Shown: positions 8,745 to 17,450, counted from the stretch's first letter. The stretch: 64,000 bases of DNA from DATKFM01 sp046154965 (GCA_046154965.1 JBJXDY010000096.1:39599-103598), one strand, 5' to 3'. The notes: generated from the letters alone by a model not told the origin. Program-made: numbers and translations.

Positions 8745-9479
8745 ATGATGAAAAGCAGAAAAGCGCCGCAGAAGAAAGCCGCGGGCCGCAGTCGCGCCGC
8801 GCCGGCATCCCGCGCGGCCGATGCGCCCTTCGCGGTTCCCAAGCTGCAGCGCAACACCCTCAACGAAGAGGTCTACGAGCAGCTCAAGCAGGCGTTGATG
8901 ACCGGCCGCATCGCGCCGGGCGCCACCATGACCATCCGCAGCCTGGCCGCGTCTTTCGGCATCAGCCCAATGCCCGTGCGCGAGGCGCTGCGCCGGCTGG
9001 TGGCGGAGCATGTGCTGTTCCTGCTGCCGAACCGCAGCGTCTCCATGCCCGTCGTCACCCGGGAACGTTTCCGCGAGATCACGCGCATCCGCACCTCGCT
9101 GGAAGGACTCGCGGCGGAAGAGGCGACGCCGCTGATCGACAGCGGCACGATCGACCGCATGGCGCAGCTCAATGACGAGATGGAGCGCGAGGACGCGGCC
9201 AAGACCCCGGATTATCTGGTCAAGAACCGGGAGCTGCATTTCAGCCTGTACCGCGCCTGCCAGATGCCGACGCTGGTGAAGATCATCGAGTCGCTGTGGC
9301 TGCAGATCGGCCCGCTGCTGACCATCCAGCAGGGCATCTATGTCAAGGCCGGTATCACCGTGCAGACCCATCACCGCCGCCTGCTGAAAGCGCTGCGCAA
9401 GCGCAATGCGCAGGAAGCGCGAGTCTCGATCGTCGACGACATCGAGGATGCGGCGAAGCTGATCGCGGATGCGCTGTAG
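8745..9479 (+). CDS. GntR family regulator, FadR/FCD subfamily
   Basis: 244 residues. A basic N-terminal tail (1-28) precedes the winged helix (about 34-100: NEEVYEQLKQALMTGRIAPG, then IRSLAASFGISPMPVREALR, the GntR recognition helix). The C-terminal domain is all-helical, like FCD ligand-binding domains (metal-ligand-type residues near NRELHFSLYRAC and QTHHRRLLKAL). The start may be 8745 or the adjacent ATG at 8748; AGGAACTG precedes both. It is divergent from the permeases and probably controls them and the SBP/BKACE promoter through the two TTGTGATCAC sites. The ligand is probably an amine or intermediate of this cluster. Confidence 0.9.
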   Translation: MMKSRKAPQKKAAGRSRAAPASRAADAPFAVPKLQRNTLNEEVYEQLKQALMTGRIAPGATMTIRSLAASFGISPMPVREALRRLVAEHVLFLLPNRSVSMPVVTRERFREITRIRTSLEGLAAEEATPLIDSGTIDRMAQLNDEMEREDAAKTPDYLVKNRELHFSLYRACQMPTLVKIIESLWLQIGPLLTIQQGIYVKAGITVQTHHRRLLKALRKRNAQEARVSIVDDIEDAAKLIADAL

Positions 9480-9489
9480 CGGGCGCGCC

Positions 9490-10848
9490 TCAGCTCAGCG
9501 CCGTGCGCACGAGATCGCCACGATTTATCAGGAACTCCTCGACCGCCTGGCATAGCTGCTCGGTTTCCGCCTCGGTGGTTTCGATCGACAGATTGCCCAT
9601 GATGCGCCGCGACAGATATTGCCCGGCCGCCAGCATGTCCAGGTGGAACAGCTTTTTCAGGTCGGCAACGGCGGTCTCGCGGCCATGCTCGCCCTTGTCG
9701 AGATCGGCGGCATTGCGGATCGGCCCGTCATGGAAGTGGATGCCGAAGATCGAGCCGAGACCCGTGGTCTGCATGGGAACCCCATGCTTGCGAGCCAGCT
9801 CGTTCAGCCGGTCGCGCAGCCGGTCGCCGAGACCGTTCATGCGGTCCAGCCTGTCGGCCGACAGCACCTGGGTCAGCGCCGCGTGGCCGGCCGCCATCGC
9901 CAGCACATTGTTGTTGAACGTGCCGCCATGGGGGAATGAATCGGCACGTCGCGGATCGAATCGCGCCATCAGATCGGCGCGGCCGCCGAAGGCGCCGAAG
10001 CTGAGGCCGCCGCCGACATACTTGCCGAGCGTCATCAGGTCCGGCGTCACGCCATAGCGCGCCTGCGCGCCGCCATAGCCGAGCCGCGAGGTCATGACCT
10101 CATCGATGACTAAGAGCACGTCATGCTCGCGGCAGGCATCGGCCAGGCCGCTGATGAAGGCGGGATCGCCGGGCAGCGCGCCGGCGCCGCCCTGCATCGG
10201 CTCGACGATGACGGCTGCCAGCCGGCCGGCATGGGTGGCGATGTCGCGGCGCGTCTGCGGCAGGTCGTTGTAACGCGACAGCACCCAGTCGAACTTCATG
10301 TTCAGCGGCGAGCCGCCATGGGCGAAATAGAGGATGCTGCCGTGATAAGCGCCGTCGAACGTGAGCACGGCATCCTTGCCGGTGATGGCCCGCGCGGTGC
10401 CCAGCGCCAGCAGATTGGCCTCGGTGCCGGAGTTGCAGAAGCGCAGCAGCTCCATGGCCGGGAAGCGCTTGCGGATTTCCTCCGCCAGCAGGAATTCATG
10501 CCGAGTCGGCGCGCCCAGATTGATGCCGCCCTTGAGCGCGTCACCCACCGCTTCGGCAACGATCGGATTGGAATGGCCGAAGACGCCGGCCGTGTACTCG
10601 TTGACGAAGTCGGCGTAGCCGTGGCCGTCGGCATCGGTCAGCCGGCTGCCCTTGCCGCTGGCGATATAGAGCGGGAAAGGCGAGAAATGCACGGTCGTGC
10701 GGGTGTTGCCGCCGGGTAGGGAGCCTTGGGCTAGCTTGCTCAGCCGCTCGCTCTCCTTGTTGACGGCGCGGTAGCGTGCCTCCGCTTCGCCGACCGCCGA
10801 GGGCAGATCCTGATTGCGGCGCCTGACCGCAGCTTCGGTGGCAGACAT
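9490..10848 (-). CDS. Class III aminotransferase, glutamate-1-semialdehyde aminomutase-like
   Basis: 452 residues from the ATG at 10848, which has a strong ribosome site (GAGGAGCACCGG). Upstream in-frame codons to 10956 are rejected because they lack family similarity. The PLP fold is clear: CNSGTEANLLALGTARAITG (cofactor phosphate loop), DGAYHGS, the Asp of LLVIDEVM, and the Schiff-base Lys276 in TLGKYVGGG. The FNNNVLAMAAG segment follows. Many non-heme members of this GSA-like group transaminate or isomerise omega-amino acids. It is downstream of the binding-protein gene on the same strand, so it likely works on the imported compound. The exact reaction is not known. Confidence 0.88.
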   Translation of the reverse strand: MSATEAAVRRRNQDLPSAVGEAEARYRAVNKESERLSKLAQGSLPGGNTRTTVHFSPFPLYIASGKGSRLTDADGHGYADFVNEYTAGVFGHSNPIVAEAVGDALKGGINLGAPTRHEFLLAEEIRKRFPAMELLRFCNSGTEANLLALGTARAITGKDAVLTFDGAYHGSILYFAHGGSPLNMKFDWVLSRYNDLPQTRRDIATHAGRLAAVIVEPMQGGAGALPGDPAFISGLADACREHDVLLVIDEVMTSRLGYGGAQARYGVTPDLMTLGKYVGGGLSFGAFGGRADLMARFDPRRADSFPHGGTFNNNVLAMAAGHAALTQVLSADRLDRMNGLGDRLRDRLNELARKHGVPMQTTGLGSIFGIHFHDGPIRNAADLDKGEHGRETAVADLKKLFHLDMLAAGQYLSRRIMGNLSIETTEAETEQLCQAVEEFLINRGDLVRTALS

Positions 10849-10940
10849 CCGGTGCTCCTCGCAAAAAAAAGTGGCGGGATCGAGCGACCTGTCCGGCAGC
10901 CCGATCCCGCACGAGAGACATTCCTTAGCGAGCGATGACC

Positions 10941-11996
10941 CTACTGGCTCGCCCACGCGTTGAACCGTTCGGTGGCGGCCGCCTGATGTTCGACCCAGAA
11001 GGCGTCGCTATAGACCGCTGCCCAGGCTGCCTTGTCCGGCGACGTCGGCAGCTCACCCTTGGTCTCCGCGGGCATTTTGTCGTAGGCGGCCAGCGTCGGC
11101 ACGCCATAGCTGAGGGTCTTCACCAGTTCCGCCTGGGTTTCCGGACGGGAGTAGAATTCCAGCAACTTTGCCGCGGCGGAGGGATTCGGGCCATTGGCGA
11201 TCTGCACCCAGTAGTCGGTGCCGACCCAGAAGCCGGCGTCCCAGGCGATCACCAGATTGCGCTTGTTCTCCTTGGCCGCGCCGCTGACGCGGGCGTTGAA
11301 GTTCACGACCATGGCAACGTCCCCGGCCAGCAGCCGCTGCATGCCGTCGGCAGCACTTTCCGCCCAGAGTATGTTCGGCTTCAGCTCGTCGAGCTTCTTG
11401 AAGGCGCGGTCGAAGCCGGCGGGGTCTGCCAGGACTGTATAGATGTCCTCTTTCTTCACGCCGTCGGCCATCAGGGCGATCTCCAGCATGATGCGCGCGT
11501 CCTTGTAGCAGCCACGCTTGCCCGGCCATTTGGCCACGTCCCAGAAATCGGCCCAGGTTTTCGGCCCGTCTTTGATCTTGTCGCCGTCATAGGCCATCAC
11601 CGTCGACCAGATGTCGGAGGCGATGCCGCAATCATGGGCGGCGTAGTCGATCTGCTTGTCGCGGCCGCCCAGGGCGTCCCAGTTCAGCTTTACGAAGGCG
11701 TCTTCATCGCAACCCTGGATAACCTGCGGGCTTTCGAAGGCGGCGAGATCCCAGGTGATCTTGCCGGCCTCGATCTGACTGGTAAGCTTGGCATATTCAC
11801 CGCCGAATTCTTCTTCGACGACCTTGATGCCCGTTTCCTTCATGAAGGGTTCGAACAGCGCCCGGCGGTAGGACTCCTGCCAAACGCCGCCCCAGCCAAC
11901 GACCACCACCTGTTCTTGCGCCTTCGCCGGCGGCGGCGCGGAGACGCTGATCGCCAACGCCAGCCCGAGCACGCCCGTCAACAGATACCGTTTCAT
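10941..11996 (-). CDS. ABC transporter substrate-binding protein, PotD-like
   Basis: 351 residues from the ATG at 11996. The signal peptide (MKRYLLTGVLGLALAISVSA, cleavage after AKA near residue 26) fixes the start. The mature protein starts with VVVVGWGGVWQESYRRALFE and has the extracellular solute-binding family 1/13 pattern of PotD-type proteins, including FGGEYAKLTSQIEAG, PKTWADFWDVAKWPGKRG and an RLLAGDVAMVVNFNARV loop. It would deliver the substrate to the PotB/PotC-like permeases. It is read with the aminotransferase from the promoter at the TTGTGATCACAA operator and is divergent from the BKACE gene. Confidence 0.9.
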   Translation of the reverse strand: MKRYLLTGVLGLALAISVSAPPPAKAQEQVVVVGWGGVWQESYRRALFEPFMKETGIKVVEEEFGGEYAKLTSQIEAGKITWDLAAFESPQVIQGCDEDAFVKLNWDALGGRDKQIDYAAHDCGIASDIWSTVMAYDGDKIKDGPKTWADFWDVAKWPGKRGCYKDARIMLEIALMADGVKKEDIYTVLADPAGFDRAFKKLDELKPNILWAESAADGMQRLLAGDVAMVVNFNARVSGAAKENKRNLVIAWDAGFWVGTDYWVQIANGPNPSAAAKLLEFYSRPETQAELVKTLSYGVPTLAAYDKMPAETKGELPTSPDKAAWAAVYSDAFWVEHQAAATERFNAWASQ

Positions 11997-12074
11997 TGCA
12001 ACCTCCCTTAACCGCGGTTGAGGGCACGGATGCCGCTTTCCGCAGATGTTCGGCGATCTAACCCGCCAGTGCAT

Positions 12075-12097
12075 ATTGTGATCACAAGACTTGTGAT
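12075..12097. promoter_or_regulatory. Operator candidate for the GntR regulator, site 2 (double palindrome)
   Basis: ATTGTGATCACAAG at 12075-12088 contains the perfect 12-bp palindrome TTGTGATCACAA. Its right half is also the left half of a second perfect inverted repeat, ATCACAAG-A-CTTGTGAT (12081-12097). The site lies between the divergent binding-protein and BKACE genes and matches site 1 at 8679. Confidence 0.7.
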
Positions 12098-12105
12098 GCT
12101 ATGAT
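12076..12105 (+). promoter_or_regulatory. Possible sigma-70 promoter of the BKACE operon
   Basis: TTGTGA at 12076-12081 and TATGAT at 12100-12105 are spaced by 18 nt, and the operator palindromes cover the -35 box and spacer, a layout that would allow repression. This is a pattern match only; the transcription start is unknown. Confidence 0.4.
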
Positions 12106-12203
12106 AGGGTTGCTGGGAATGTCAATGACCCAGGGCGCTTCGGGCGTCGCGCGGCTGTCCGCCGCGGCCCGCCGGCGACCAACAGCAGCAGCGGAGGAGT
12201 TCC

Positions 12204-13166
12204 ATGTCGCAGCAGCAGACCCAGGCGGCCGCCAAGACCGGCCGCAAGGTCATCATCACCTGCGCGGTCACCGGCTCGGTGCATACGCCGACCATGACGC
12301 CGCATCTGCCGATCACGCCCGACCAGATCGCCCGGGAGTCGATCGCGGCGGCGGAAGCAGGGGCCTCGGTCATCCATCTCCATGCGCGCGACCCGAAGGA
12401 CGGCCGGCCGACGCCCAATCCGGACGTCTTCATGCAGTTCCTGCCGCGCATCAAACAGTCGAGCGACGCTGTCATCAACATCACCACCGGCGGATCGCTG
12501 GGCATGAGCATGGAAGACAGGCTGGCGGCGCCGCTGCGCGCCAAGCCGGAACTCTGCTCCCTCAACATGGGCTCGATGAATTTCGGCATCTATCATGTGA
12601 CGGAGAAGATCACGAGTTGGAAGCACGAGTGGGAGCGCGCCTATGTGGAGAAGACGCGGGACCTGATCGTCAGCAACACCTTCGCACAGATCGAGCGCTT
12701 CATCAAAGAGCTGGGCGACGGCTGCGGCACGCGCTTCGAGTGCGAATGCTACGATATCGGCCATCTCTATACGCTGGCGAATTTCCTCGACCGCAAGATG
12801 CTGCAGCCGCCGCTGTTCGTGCAGACCATCTTCGGCATCCTCGGCGGCATCGGTGCCCATCCGGAGGACCTGATGCATATGCGCCGCACGGCGGACCGGC
12901 TGTTCGGCAAGGATTATCAGTGGTCGATCCTGGCGGCGGGGCGGCATCAGATCAATCTGGCGACCATCGGCGCTACAATGGGCGGCAATGTGCGCGTCGG
13001 CCTCGAGGACAGCATCTATCTCGGCCCCGGCCGCCTCGCGAAAAGCAATGCCGAGCAGGTGAGCAAGATCAGAAGGATCCTGGAGGAGCTGTCGCTGGAG
13101 ATCGCCACGCCGACCGAAGCGCGGCAGATGCTGAAGCTGAAGGGCGGCGATCAGGTGGCTTTCTGA
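12204..13166 (+). CDS. Beta-keto acid cleavage enzyme (BKACE, DUF849 family)
   Basis: 320 residues, the family length. The N-terminal strand KVIITCAVTGSVHTPTMTPH and the metal site VIHLHARDPKDGRP (His58, His60) are diagnostic; the later ILAAGRHQINL and MGGNVRVGLEDSIYLGPGRL segments are family motifs of the TIM barrel and bring the third ligand and product-binding loops. BKACEs use Zn and acetyl-CoA to cleave a beta-keto acid to acetoacetate and a CoA ester; the model is 3-keto-5-aminohexanoate cleavage in lysine fermentation, and dehydrocarnitine is another known substrate. A strong ribosome site (GGAGGAGTTCC) fixes the start. The amine transporter and aminotransferase nearby suggest an aminated beta-keto acid. 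Confidence 0.9.
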   Translation: MSQQQTQAAAKTGRKVIITCAVTGSVHTPTMTPHLPITPDQIARESIAAAEAGASVIHLHARDPKDGRPTPNPDVFMQFLPRIKQSSDAVINITTGGSLGMSMEDRLAAPLRAKPELCSLNMGSMNFGIYHVTEKITSWKHEWERAYVEKTRDLIVSNTFAQIERFIKELGDGCGTRFECECYDIGHLYTLANFLDRKMLQPPLFVQTIFGILGGIGAHPEDLMHMRRTADRLFGKDYQWSILAAGRHQINLATIGATMGGNVRVGLEDSIYLGPGRLAKSNAEQVSKIRRILEELSLEIATPTEARQMLKLKGGDQVAF

Positions 13167-13185
13167 GGCGGACGAGACCCTGCGG

Positions 13186-14604
13186 ATGAGCACCCCCTCC
13201 CGCACCGAGGGACGCTGCGTCTGGCTGCGCGAGGCGATCGCGCCCGGCGAGACCGATTGCGCGCCTCTGATAAAGGACGAGTGGGCGGATGTCTGCATCG
13301 TCGGCGGCGGGCTCGCCGGCCTGTGGACGGCGCTGCACATCAAGGCGCAGACGCCGTCGGCGGATGTGGTGATCGTCGAAGCGGATGTTTGCGGCGGCGG
13401 GGCCAGCGGCCGCAATTCCGGCATGGTGCTGTCGCAATGGGCGAAATTCGCCGCGTTGCAGGATTTCTGCGGCACCGAGGGCGCGATCCGGCTGGGCCAA
13501 GCCTTCGGCAACTCCGCCACCGAACTTGCCGCGTTTTGCACCGAGAACGGCATCGACGCGGAGTTCCGCCGCGACGGCTGGATCTGGGGTGCCACCTGCG
13601 AAAAGCATGTGGGTTCCTGGAATGGGATACTGACTGAGTTGGCAATGCATGATCTCCATCCCTTCCGCTCGGTCGATGCTCAGGAGATTGCGGCGATGAC
13701 GGGCTCGCGGTCCTTCCTGGCCGGAATCCACGATCCGACCGCCGCCACGATCCATCCCGGCAAGCTGGTGCGGGGCATCCGGCGCGTGGCGTTGTCGCGC
13801 GGCGTACGCGTATTCGAGAATTCGCCGATGACGCGGCTGGAGCGGCAAGAGCGGCCGGTGGTGCGCACAGCGCGCGGGTCCGTGACCGCCAACCGCGTGG
13901 TCCTGACCATGAATGCCTGGTCGCTGGGCATTCCCGAACTCCGGCCGGCGATCCTGGTTATTGCCAGTGACGACGCGGTCACCGAGCCGGTGCCGGACTT
14001 GCTGGAGCGCACAGGATACAAAGCCAAACCATTGATGGGCGACTCTCAGACCTTTGTCACCGGATTCCGAACGACCGGCAATCACCGGTTCAATCCCGGG
14101 ATTACGGGCGGCATCGTCGGCTTCGGCAGCATGAACGGCCGGCGCTTCGAGGGCCGATCCCTGCGCGAGGATGTCATCCGCGATTGCGTGCGGCGCGGCC
14201 ATCCGGCGTTCGCCGATCTGCCCTTCGCCGACAGCTGGTGCGGGCCGATCGACCGCACCCGCAGCGGCCTGCCGCTGTTCGGCCGGCTGCCGAACTGCCC
14301 CAGCGTCCTCTACGGCTACGGTTTCTCCGGCAACGGCGTGGCGACGACGCCGATTGCTGGCCGCATTCTCGCTTCGCTGGCGCTGGACCACAGCGACGAA
14401 TGGTCCCAGTGCGGACTGGTGCGGCCGGTGGAGCGCTGGCTGCCGCCCGAACCCATCCGTTATGTCGGCGCGCTGATGGTTCGTGCCGCGATCAAACGGA
14501 AGGACCGGCTGGACCATTTGGGTCGCGAGCCCGGCGCGGTGGTTCGCGCTCTTGCGGCAATGGCGCCCGGCGGTATCACAACGTCGCGCATTGCCAAGCG
14601 GTAG
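13186..14604 (+). CDS. FAD-dependent amine/amino acid oxidoreductase (DAO family, PuuB-like)
   Basis: 472 residues. The dinucleotide fold starts at about residue 36 (VCIVGGGLAGLWTALHIKAQ), followed by VVIVEADVCGGGASGRNSGM, the usual FAD-contact loop of DAO-family enzymes related to gamma-glutamylputrescine oxidase. The C-terminal GYGFSGNGVATTPIAGRI loop closes the FAD site. Such enzymes oxidise secondary or primary amines to imines with release of aldehyde or keto products. It follows BKACE by 19 bases in one operon, which fits stepwise breakdown of an imported amine. The substrate is unknown. Confidence 0.87.
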   Translation: MSTPSRTEGRCVWLREAIAPGETDCAPLIKDEWADVCIVGGGLAGLWTALHIKAQTPSADVVIVEADVCGGGASGRNSGMVLSQWAKFAALQDFCGTEGAIRLGQAFGNSATELAAFCTENGIDAEFRRDGWIWGATCEKHVGSWNGILTELAMHDLHPFRSVDAQEIAAMTGSRSFLAGIHDPTAATIHPGKLVRGIRRVALSRGVRVFENSPMTRLERQERPVVRTARGSVTANRVVLTMNAWSLGIPELRPAILVIASDDAVTEPVPDLLERTGYKAKPLMGDSQTFVTGFRTTGNHRFNPGITGGIVGFGSMNGRRFEGRSLREDVIRDCVRRGHPAFADLPFADSWCGPIDRTRSGLPLFGRLPNCPSVLYGYGFSGNGVATTPIAGRILASLALDHSDEWSQCGLVRPVERWLPPEPIRYVGALMVRAAIKRKDRLDHLGREPGAVVRALAAMAPGGITTSRIAKR

Positions 14605-14633
14605 AAATCAAGACCAGGACACAGGAGGCCAGA

Positions 14634-14999
14634 ATGCCCAAAGCCCTACATTTCAAGCGCAGCGAACTGCCGTTCATTCCCTGCAAGATGGAGGAGGGTG
14701 AGACCAAGATCGCCCGCGTGATCAACAAGGAGATCAGCCACAATATGGGTGGCGGCCTGGAGATCGGCGAGAATGTCTGCATCCACTGGACCACGCTCTA
14801 TGACGAGATCCTGTTCATCCATGAAGGCAGCATGATCGTGCGCACCGATCAGGGTGAGTATGACTGTAAGGCCGGCGATATCATCTGGCTCCCCGAAGGG
14901 GTGACGCTCGACTACGATATGCGCGGGCGGAAATGCAGTTACTTCTATGCGCTCTATCCCTTCGACTGGGCGGCGCGCAACGGCATGAAAGAACCATAA
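14634..14999 (+). CDS. Small cupin, EutQ-like
   Basis: 121 residues from the ATG at 14634, preceded by ACAGGAGGCC. The single cupin barrel has the patterns IHWTTLYDEILFIHEGSMIV and YDCKAGDIIWLPEGVTLDYD, like the ethanolamine-utilisation EutQ family. The classical metal-binding HxH of motif 1 is not obvious (the sequence reads WTTLYDEIL), so a metal-free or altered site is possible. It sits in the BKACE-FAD oxidase-SDR-ALDH operon. EutQ-type proteins elsewhere are linked to amine catabolism and acetate kinase side activity; the role here is unknown. Confidence 0.82.
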   Translation: MPKALHFKRSELPFIPCKMEEGETKIARVINKEISHNMGGGLEIGENVCIHWTTLYDEILFIHEGSMIVRTDQGEYDCKAGDIIWLPEGVTLDYDMRGRKCSYFYALYPFDWAARNGMKEP

Positions 15000-15017
15000 G
15001 GGGCAGGGGATCCATCG

Positions 15018-15776
15018 ATGATCGATCTCACGGGCAAGATCGCCTTCATCACCGGCGGCGGCCGGGGCATCGGCGCCGCCATCGTGCGCAAGATCGTGCA
15101 GGCCGGCGGCTCAGCCGTGCTGCACGACGTCAAGATCACGGGCGGTGCGGCCGACGTAAAAAAGGAATTGGGCGCCGATCGCTGCCATCTTGTTGCCGGG
15201 GATTTGGCGCAGGATGGCGGGGTGCCCGAGATCTGGCGGCAGGCTCTGGCCTGGCGCGGCAAGATCGACGTGCTCGTCAACAACGCCGGCATCTACGAGT
15301 CGGCTGATGTGGATCACGAGTTCGAGGCATGGTCGCGCTCCTGGCACCGTACGCTGCAGATCAATTTGGTCGCGCCGGGCCATTTCTGCCGCGAGGCGAT
15401 CAAGCATTTCCGCGGCCGCGGCGGCGGCATCATCGTGAACTTGGCGAGCCGCGCGGCGTTTCGCGGCGACGATGCCGACTATATGCACTATGCGGCATCG
15501 AAGGCCGGCGTGGTGGCGATGACCCGCACCATTGCCCGGCATTTTGGCCGTCAGGGCATCACCGCCTTCGCCATCGCGCCCGGCTTCGTGCGGACCAGCC
15601 TGAACCAGGATTTCTTCGACAAGTTCGGCGTCGATGCCGCGGCCAAGGATATCCCGCTGGGCGAGATCGCCGAGCCGGAGGATATCGCCAACACCGTGGC
15701 CTTCCTGGCCTCCGGCCTGGCGCGCCACGCCACCGGCACGACGATCGACATTAACGGCGCCAGCTACGTGCGCTGA
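15018..15776 (+). CDS. Short-chain dehydrogenase/reductase
   Basis: 252 residues with the classical SDR pattern: TGGGRGIGAAI cofactor loop near 11-21, the NNAG motif, a catalytic Ser in NLASRAAF and Tyr-x3-Lys in HYAASKAG. The C-terminal ATGTTIDINGASYVR end is normal for the family. An acidic residue after strand 2 (HDVK) suggests NAD preference. It follows the cupin by 18 bases (ribosome site AAGGGGCAGGGGATC). In the operon it could oxidise an alcohol or reduce a keto acid beside the aldehyde dehydrogenase. Confidence 0.9.
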   Translation: MIDLTGKIAFITGGGRGIGAAIVRKIVQAGGSAVLHDVKITGGAADVKKELGADRCHLVAGDLAQDGGVPEIWRQALAWRGKIDVLVNNAGIYESADVDHEFEAWSRSWHRTLQINLVAPGHFCREAIKHFRGRGGGIIVNLASRAAFRGDDADYMHYAASKAGVVAMTRTIARHFGRQGITAFAIAPGFVRTSLNQDFFDKFGVDAAAKDIPLGEIAEPEDIANTVAFLASGLARHATGTTIDINGASYVR

Positions 15777-15789
15777 CGGCTGGCGCGAC

Positions 15790-17220
15790 ATGCGGGACGC
15801 GGTAAAGCTGTTCATTGCCGGCGAGTGGCGGGCCGGCGCTGGCGGTGAGCGGGAGGTGATCGATCCCGGCACGGGGCAGGCCTCCGGCCGATTGTACCTT
15901 GCCAACGAAGCCGATATCGAACGCGCTATTGCCGCCGCTGAAGGGGCGCGCAAGTCGTGGCGGGATACGCCGGCGATCGAACGCGGCGCAGTACTGATCA
16001 AGGCGGCGGCGTTGCTGCGCGAGCGCGCCACCGACATCGCGCGCGGCCTGACGTTGGAGCAGGGCAAGACGCTGGCGGAGTCCGCGGGCGAGATCAGCCG
16101 CGCCATCGAGACATTGACCTGGAATGGTGAGGAAGCGCCGCGGATTGGCGGCCGGTCTTTGCCGGGACGCACGCGGAACTCCAGCCGGATGCTGGTGCCC
16201 GCGCCCATCGGCGTCGTGGCGGCTTTCACGGCGTGGAATTTTCCCGCGGTGCTGACCACGCGTAAGCTGGGTGCGGCGCTGGCCGCCGGATGTCCCGTCG
16301 TGCTCAAGGCGGCGGAGGAGGCGCCCTACACGGCGGCGGCGATCGTGCAAGCGCTGGCCGACGCGGGAGCGCCGCCGGGCGTGGTCAATCTGCTGTTCGG
16401 CAATCCGCCTGTTGTCGCCGGCCGACTGTTGAAAGCGCCGGAGGTCCGCAAGGTGACTTTCACGGGCTCGACACGCGTGGGCAAGGAGCTGGCGCGGCTC
16501 GCGGCCGAGGATCTGAAGCGCTGCACGTTCGAACTGGGCGGTCATGCGCCCGTGATCGTCTGCGCCGATGGGAATGTGGACGCGGCGGTCACTGCGACGA
16601 TGGCGTTCAAATTCACCTCGGCCGGGCAATCCTGCATCGCGCCGAGCCGGTTCTACATCCACAAATCGCGTATGGCGGAGTTTGCCGAGAAATTCACCGC
16701 TGCGGCCCGCGCGCTGAAAGTGGGCAATGGAACGGAAGCCGGCATGCAAATGGGTTCCTTGGCCAATGAACGAAGGCTGGCGGCGATGCAGCGCTATACC
16801 GGCGATGCCGTTGCACTGGGCGGCGAGCTGACGACCGGCGGCGCGCGGCTGGAACGGCCCGGATTCTTCTGGTCGCCGACGGTGCTGGTCTCGGTGCCGG
16901 ATCGCGCGGCGGTGATGCAGGAAGAGCCGTTCGGCCCGATCGCGCCGATGGCACCCTTCGAGGAATTGGATGAAGTCATCGCCCGCGCCAACGCCGTGCC
17001 CTATGGCTTCGCCGCCTATCTGTTCACGCAGTCGCTGACAGTCGCCGCGAAATTTGTGAACGAGATCGAGGCGGGCAATATCGGCATCAACCAGATGAGT
17101 CCGTCCCTGCCGGACGCACCTGTGGGTGGCATGAAGGACAGCGGTTACGGCTATGAGGGTGGCCGCGAAGGCATCGAGGCTTTCCTGCATTTCAGGCTGG
17201 TGAGCGAGACGCGGCTTTAG
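15790..17220 (+). CDS. NAD(P)-dependent aldehyde dehydrogenase (GabD-like)
   Basis: 476 residues from the ATG at 15790, where the family N-terminus begins (VKLFIAGEWRAG); the earlier open frame belongs to the SDR in another frame. The catalytic Glu248 lies in FELGGHAP and the nucleophile Cys282 in SAGQSC. AFTAWNFPA and FTGSTRVGKEL are cofactor-loop motifs, and the C-terminal GGMKDSGYGYEGGREG is typical of succinate-semialdehyde/4-hydroxybenzaldehyde-type enzymes. It closes the operon that starts with BKACE and would oxidise the aldehyde released by the amine oxidase or aminotransferase. Confidence 0.92.
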   Translation: MRDAVKLFIAGEWRAGAGGEREVIDPGTGQASGRLYLANEADIERAIAAAEGARKSWRDTPAIERGAVLIKAAALLRERATDIARGLTLEQGKTLAESAGEISRAIETLTWNGEEAPRIGGRSLPGRTRNSSRMLVPAPIGVVAAFTAWNFPAVLTTRKLGAALAAGCPVVLKAAEEAPYTAAAIVQALADAGAPPGVVNLLFGNPPVVAGRLLKAPEVRKVTFTGSTRVGKELARLAAEDLKRCTFELGGHAPVIVCADGNVDAAVTATMAFKFTSAGQSCIAPSRFYIHKSRMAEFAEKFTAAARALKVGNGTEAGMQMGSLANERRLAAMQRYTGDAVALGGELTTGGARLERPGFFWSPTVLVSVPDRAAVMQEEPFGPIAPMAPFEELDEVIARANAVPYGFAAYLFTQSLTVAAKFVNEIEAGNIGINQMSPSLPDAPVGGMKDSGYGYEGGREGIEAFLHFRLVSETRL

Positions 17221-17254
17221 GAGCAGCGCTCTCCGTCGACGCCACGCCTGCTTT

Positions 17255-17338
17255 CTTTCTTTCCCCGCGAAAGCGGGGGCCTAGGAGTTGCAGCGCGCTT
17301 TGCCTCTCCGGGGCCTCCGCTTTTGCGGAGGAAGAAAG
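17255..17338. repeat. Palindromic intergenic repeat with two inner hairpins
   Basis: In the 230-bp gap after the ALDH gene, arms CTTTCTTTCCCCGC (17255-17268) and GCGGAGGAAGAAAG (17325-17338) pair with two mismatches. Inside are the perfect hairpins CCCCGC-GAAA-GCGGGG and CCTCCGC-TTTT-GCGGAGG. This is the look of short palindromic repeats scattered through alphaproteobacterial genomes; it may also end transcription of the operon. Confidence 0.6.
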
Positions 17339-17450
17339 ACTGGGGTGCGAAATCTCGATTTTGGCGATCAATGAGTAACACCGTGCCTTTGCGCCATTGA
17401 AGCGCCGCTGATACCGTTCGTTCGCACGAATTGATGTTCCCAGGGGCGAG

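Noticed and set aside
12099..14517. Long minus-strand frames opposite BKACE and the FAD oxidoreductase
   Set aside because: The plus-strand genes have diagnostic motifs and ribosome sites; the minus products do not resemble proteins.
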